From the NCBI GenBank assembly GCA_017547345.1, contig JAFYPY010000152.1, positions 1 through 7,523 of the forward strand: a DNA stretch of 7,523 nucleotides, written 5' to 3'. The notes below the pieces were generated by a model. The model saw only the letters and a list, made by a program, of their open reading frames with translations, was not told where the DNA came from and ran no database searches. The stretch is from Bacillota bacterium. Lineage in GTDB: Bacteria; Bacillota_A; Clostridia; Peptostreptococcales; Anaerovoracaceae. Of the stretch, positions 6,318-7,523 are shown one piece after another. Numbering within the stretch: the stretch's first letter is position 1; each line of letters opens with the position of its first letter. The position numbers were made by a program, and so were the translations under genes.

Positions 6318-6913
6318 TAAATTCGCACAGCGGTAAACTTCTTATTTGACTTCGCGATTTCGGAAATAGTTATCAATGATGCAACGTCTGAAATAACTTC
6401 TATGTTTAGTATCACGCCCGTAGAAGTTACTCTGTCACGACCCGTATATAGAACTTCATTATTGCTGCTATCCCTTACATGAGCAACAACCACATCTCCT
6501 ACTTTTTCTTTCCCGTCATATAGACATAGTTTATCCCCTCTTGCCATAGTTTGCGGAAAAGAAACCAGCCAGTCCATACAAAGGGTCATCATAGCCTTGC
6601 CTGTATCTCCTCCAACAAGGTAATCCGACTCCACAAAGAATTCTCGCCTCAACTCAGTTTCCTCCGGCACAAATTGCCCGGTTTTGAGTCCAATCAATCC
6701 TTCTAAATCTGTCGCTTTTAATGCATGTTTGGAAGGACCTTCCACTTTTTTTAGTTTGAAGTCTTCCGGCTCCAAGACTCTATTAGCAGGCAATGGTTCC
6801 TTCAAAACCAAAATCTCCTCAGTGGTTGCAGCTTCCCTTCCCCAAAATTCCCATATACCCATAGAAACAATGGCTAATGCTACAACGATAAGACCAATAA
6901 CTTTTTTGTTCAT
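6317..6913 (-). CDS. cpaB: CpaB/RcpC-like SAF-domain protein
   Basis: A 198-residue protein with an N-terminal membrane anchor (about 5-20) and a SAF-type domain (about 33-95): ILVLKEPLPANRVLEPEDF, then LEGLIGLKTGQFVPEETEL. This pattern of 'promoted by entry into a beta-clip, then G-x-F-xx-E-x-L' is that of CpaB/RcpC proteins of Flp pilus operons, where they act at the extracytoplasmic side, probably contacting the pilus or cell wall. The C-terminal part (about 105-190) is predicted mostly beta. GGGGGTG lies 5 nt before the ATG. It is the first gene of the Tad-like operon here and ends in TAATG shared with the ATPase start. Most CpaB operons next encode a CpaE/TadZ protein; none is present between these genes. 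Confidence 0.88.
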   Translation of the reverse strand: MNKKVIGLIVVALAIVSMGIWEFWGREAATTEEILVLKEPLPANRVLEPEDFKLKKVEGPSKHALKATDLEGLIGLKTGQFVPEETELRREFFVESDYLVGGDTGKAMMTLCMDWLVSFPQTMARGDKLCLYDGKEKVGDVVVAHVRDSSNNEVLYTGRDRVTSTGVILNIEVISDVASLITISEIAKSNKKFTAVRI

Positions 6914-6985
6914 TCTAACACCCCCATTTTGATAGTATCATAGTAGCACTTACAAACCTTTATTTCAGCACAGTTTCAAATTTTC
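6914..6985 (-). promoter_or_regulatory. Spacer before the Tad-like operon, possible promoter
   Basis: This 72-nt gap is the largest break upstream of the Tad-like genes, so their promoter may lie here. On the minus strand TTGAAA (6979-6974) is a fair -35, but 17 nt on the sequence is TTTGTA, a poor -10, and a TATGAT further downstream is too far away. No terminator of the upstream gene is visible either, so read-through from that gene is possible. Weak call. Confidence 0.25.
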
Positions 6986-7393
6986 TCAGATTAGTCCCAA
7001 GTTTTTTGCTACATGATATATGTAAACTTGTTGCCACTTTTTCCATGTGTTTGGATGAAACTCATCACCAAAGTCGTTTCCTTCATGTAGTTTTCGACTT
7101 ATGCCATTCCTGTATCTTTCAGGAATATAGAACAAGGCTGACTCGATGCTGTCAATCCTGCTAGATAAAATCACCAACCGTTCTGCCTTTTTTGCGGTTA
7201 TATCGCTATAAAGTCCCTGCCCCATGCTTTCGTTTATGAAGCTGTGTGAAGAAACAGTGTCCACATCTTCCATAGTCTTGTTTAGCTCATCTTTTAGCCT
7301 GTTCAAATCTTTGGTGGCCCACAAAGCCTGTCTATATACAGCTTCAGGTAAAACATAATCCTTCATTCTTCTTGCTTGATATTCTCTAATCAT
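6986..7393 (-). CDS. Small RinA / sigma-70-region-4-like protein of phage or integrative-element type
   Basis: A 135-residue soluble protein. Features recalled from phage RinA/ArpU-like and related Firmicute regulators: an N-terminal helix pair (LPEAVYRQALWATKDLNRLKDEL), the tract SDITAKKAERL (63-73), a linker helix ending IPERYRNGI (90-98), and a C-terminal HTH-like stretch, TWKKWQQVYIYHVAKNLGL (116-134), corresponding to the DNA-binding part of sigma region 4. In phages and conjugative elements such proteins activate late or transfer genes; its target here is unknown. Start chosen at the ATG 7393, where GAGG (7402-7399) lies 5 nt upstream; a GTG at 7435 has no SD, and an ATG at 7366 giving MKDYVLPEAVYRQ would also fit the family. 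It ends 72 nt before the CpaB-like gene. Family call from memory of the motifs, moderate. Confidence 0.7.
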   Translation of the reverse strand: MIREYQARRMKDYVLPEAVYRQALWATKDLNRLKDELNKTMEDVDTVSSHSFINESMGQGLYSDITAKKAERLVILSSRIDSIESALFYIPERYRNGISRKLHEGNDFGDEFHPNTWKKWQQVYIYHVAKNLGLI

Positions 7394-7523
7394 ATACCCC
7401 TCGCTTTCTATCCCTTTGCAATTTTTATCTAGCACAAAAGGATTATTGGGCGCAATATGATTCTTTTCTTTTGTCTAAAATTAATATATTAATGTCAGTT
7501 TTTCGATTTTATTTTACAAACCA
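7394..7523. other. AT-rich intergenic region at the right edge with a 14-bp palindrome
   Basis: No gene is supported here on either strand beyond the GTG-extended start of the neighbouring gene. It contains a perfect 14-bp inverted repeat, ATTAATATATTAAT (7480-7493), which could be an operator but is pure A/T and so may be chance. The promoter of the small regulator gene is expected here, but no convincing -35/-10 pair is seen. Confidence 0.4.

Noticed and set aside
7480..7493. 14-bp perfect palindrome ATTAATATATTAAT as an operator
   Set aside because: It is only A and T in an AT-rich stretch, with no promoter identified around it, so chance is a sufficient explanation; kept only as a note in the intergenic entry.
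1..7523. CRISPR array, tRNA, rRNA or insertion sequence
   Set aside because: No regularly spaced repeats, cloverleaf-like sequence, rRNA segments or transposase motifs were seen on either strand.

Overview
All supported genes lie on the minus strand, so transcription runs from high to low coordinates. The low GC, strong purine-rich Shine-Dalgarno sites, a clostridial-style Tad gene set and a Gram-positive-type manganese riboswitch all point to a Firmicute, probably in the Clostridia. This is inferred from style and family only; no species can be named.

Right part (about 7523 to 6986): a short intergenic stretch, then a small soluble protein resembling the RinA/sigma-70-region-4-like regulators of phages and integrative elements. 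Middle part (6913 to 2727): a tightly packed, divergent Tad/Flp-type secretion and pilus locus. In order of transcription it holds a CpaB/RcpC-like SAF-domain protein, a TadA/CpaF-like ATPase, a TadB-like and a shortened TadC-like membrane platform protein, two tandem paralogous hydrophobic peptides of 56 and 51 residues, and a 132-residue protein with the same kind of N-terminus. Stops and starts overlap or lie within about 12 nt from the ATPase onward, so this is one translationally coupled operon. The three last products are the best candidates for the exported or structural subunits, yet none shows a classical prepilin cleavage motif. No CpaE/TadZ, prepilin peptidase, secretin or canonical Flp pilin gene is in the window.

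Left part (2726 to 1): a textbook promoter (TTGACA, 17 nt, TAAAAT), a leader RNA that folds as a yybP-ykoY manganese riboswitch overlapping an intrinsic terminator, and then a P2A-type (SERCA-like) P-type ATPase gene whose 3' end runs off the window. The leader should turn the pump on when Mn2+ is high, by P1 formation preventing the terminator. The pump itself keeps residues matching both calcium sites of SERCA, so its true substrate (Mn2+, Ca2+ or both) is an open question.

The most interesting items are the riboswitch-controlled cation pump, and the compact Tad-like locus with its tandem MKNLI-type peptides in the position where pilin genes normally sit.
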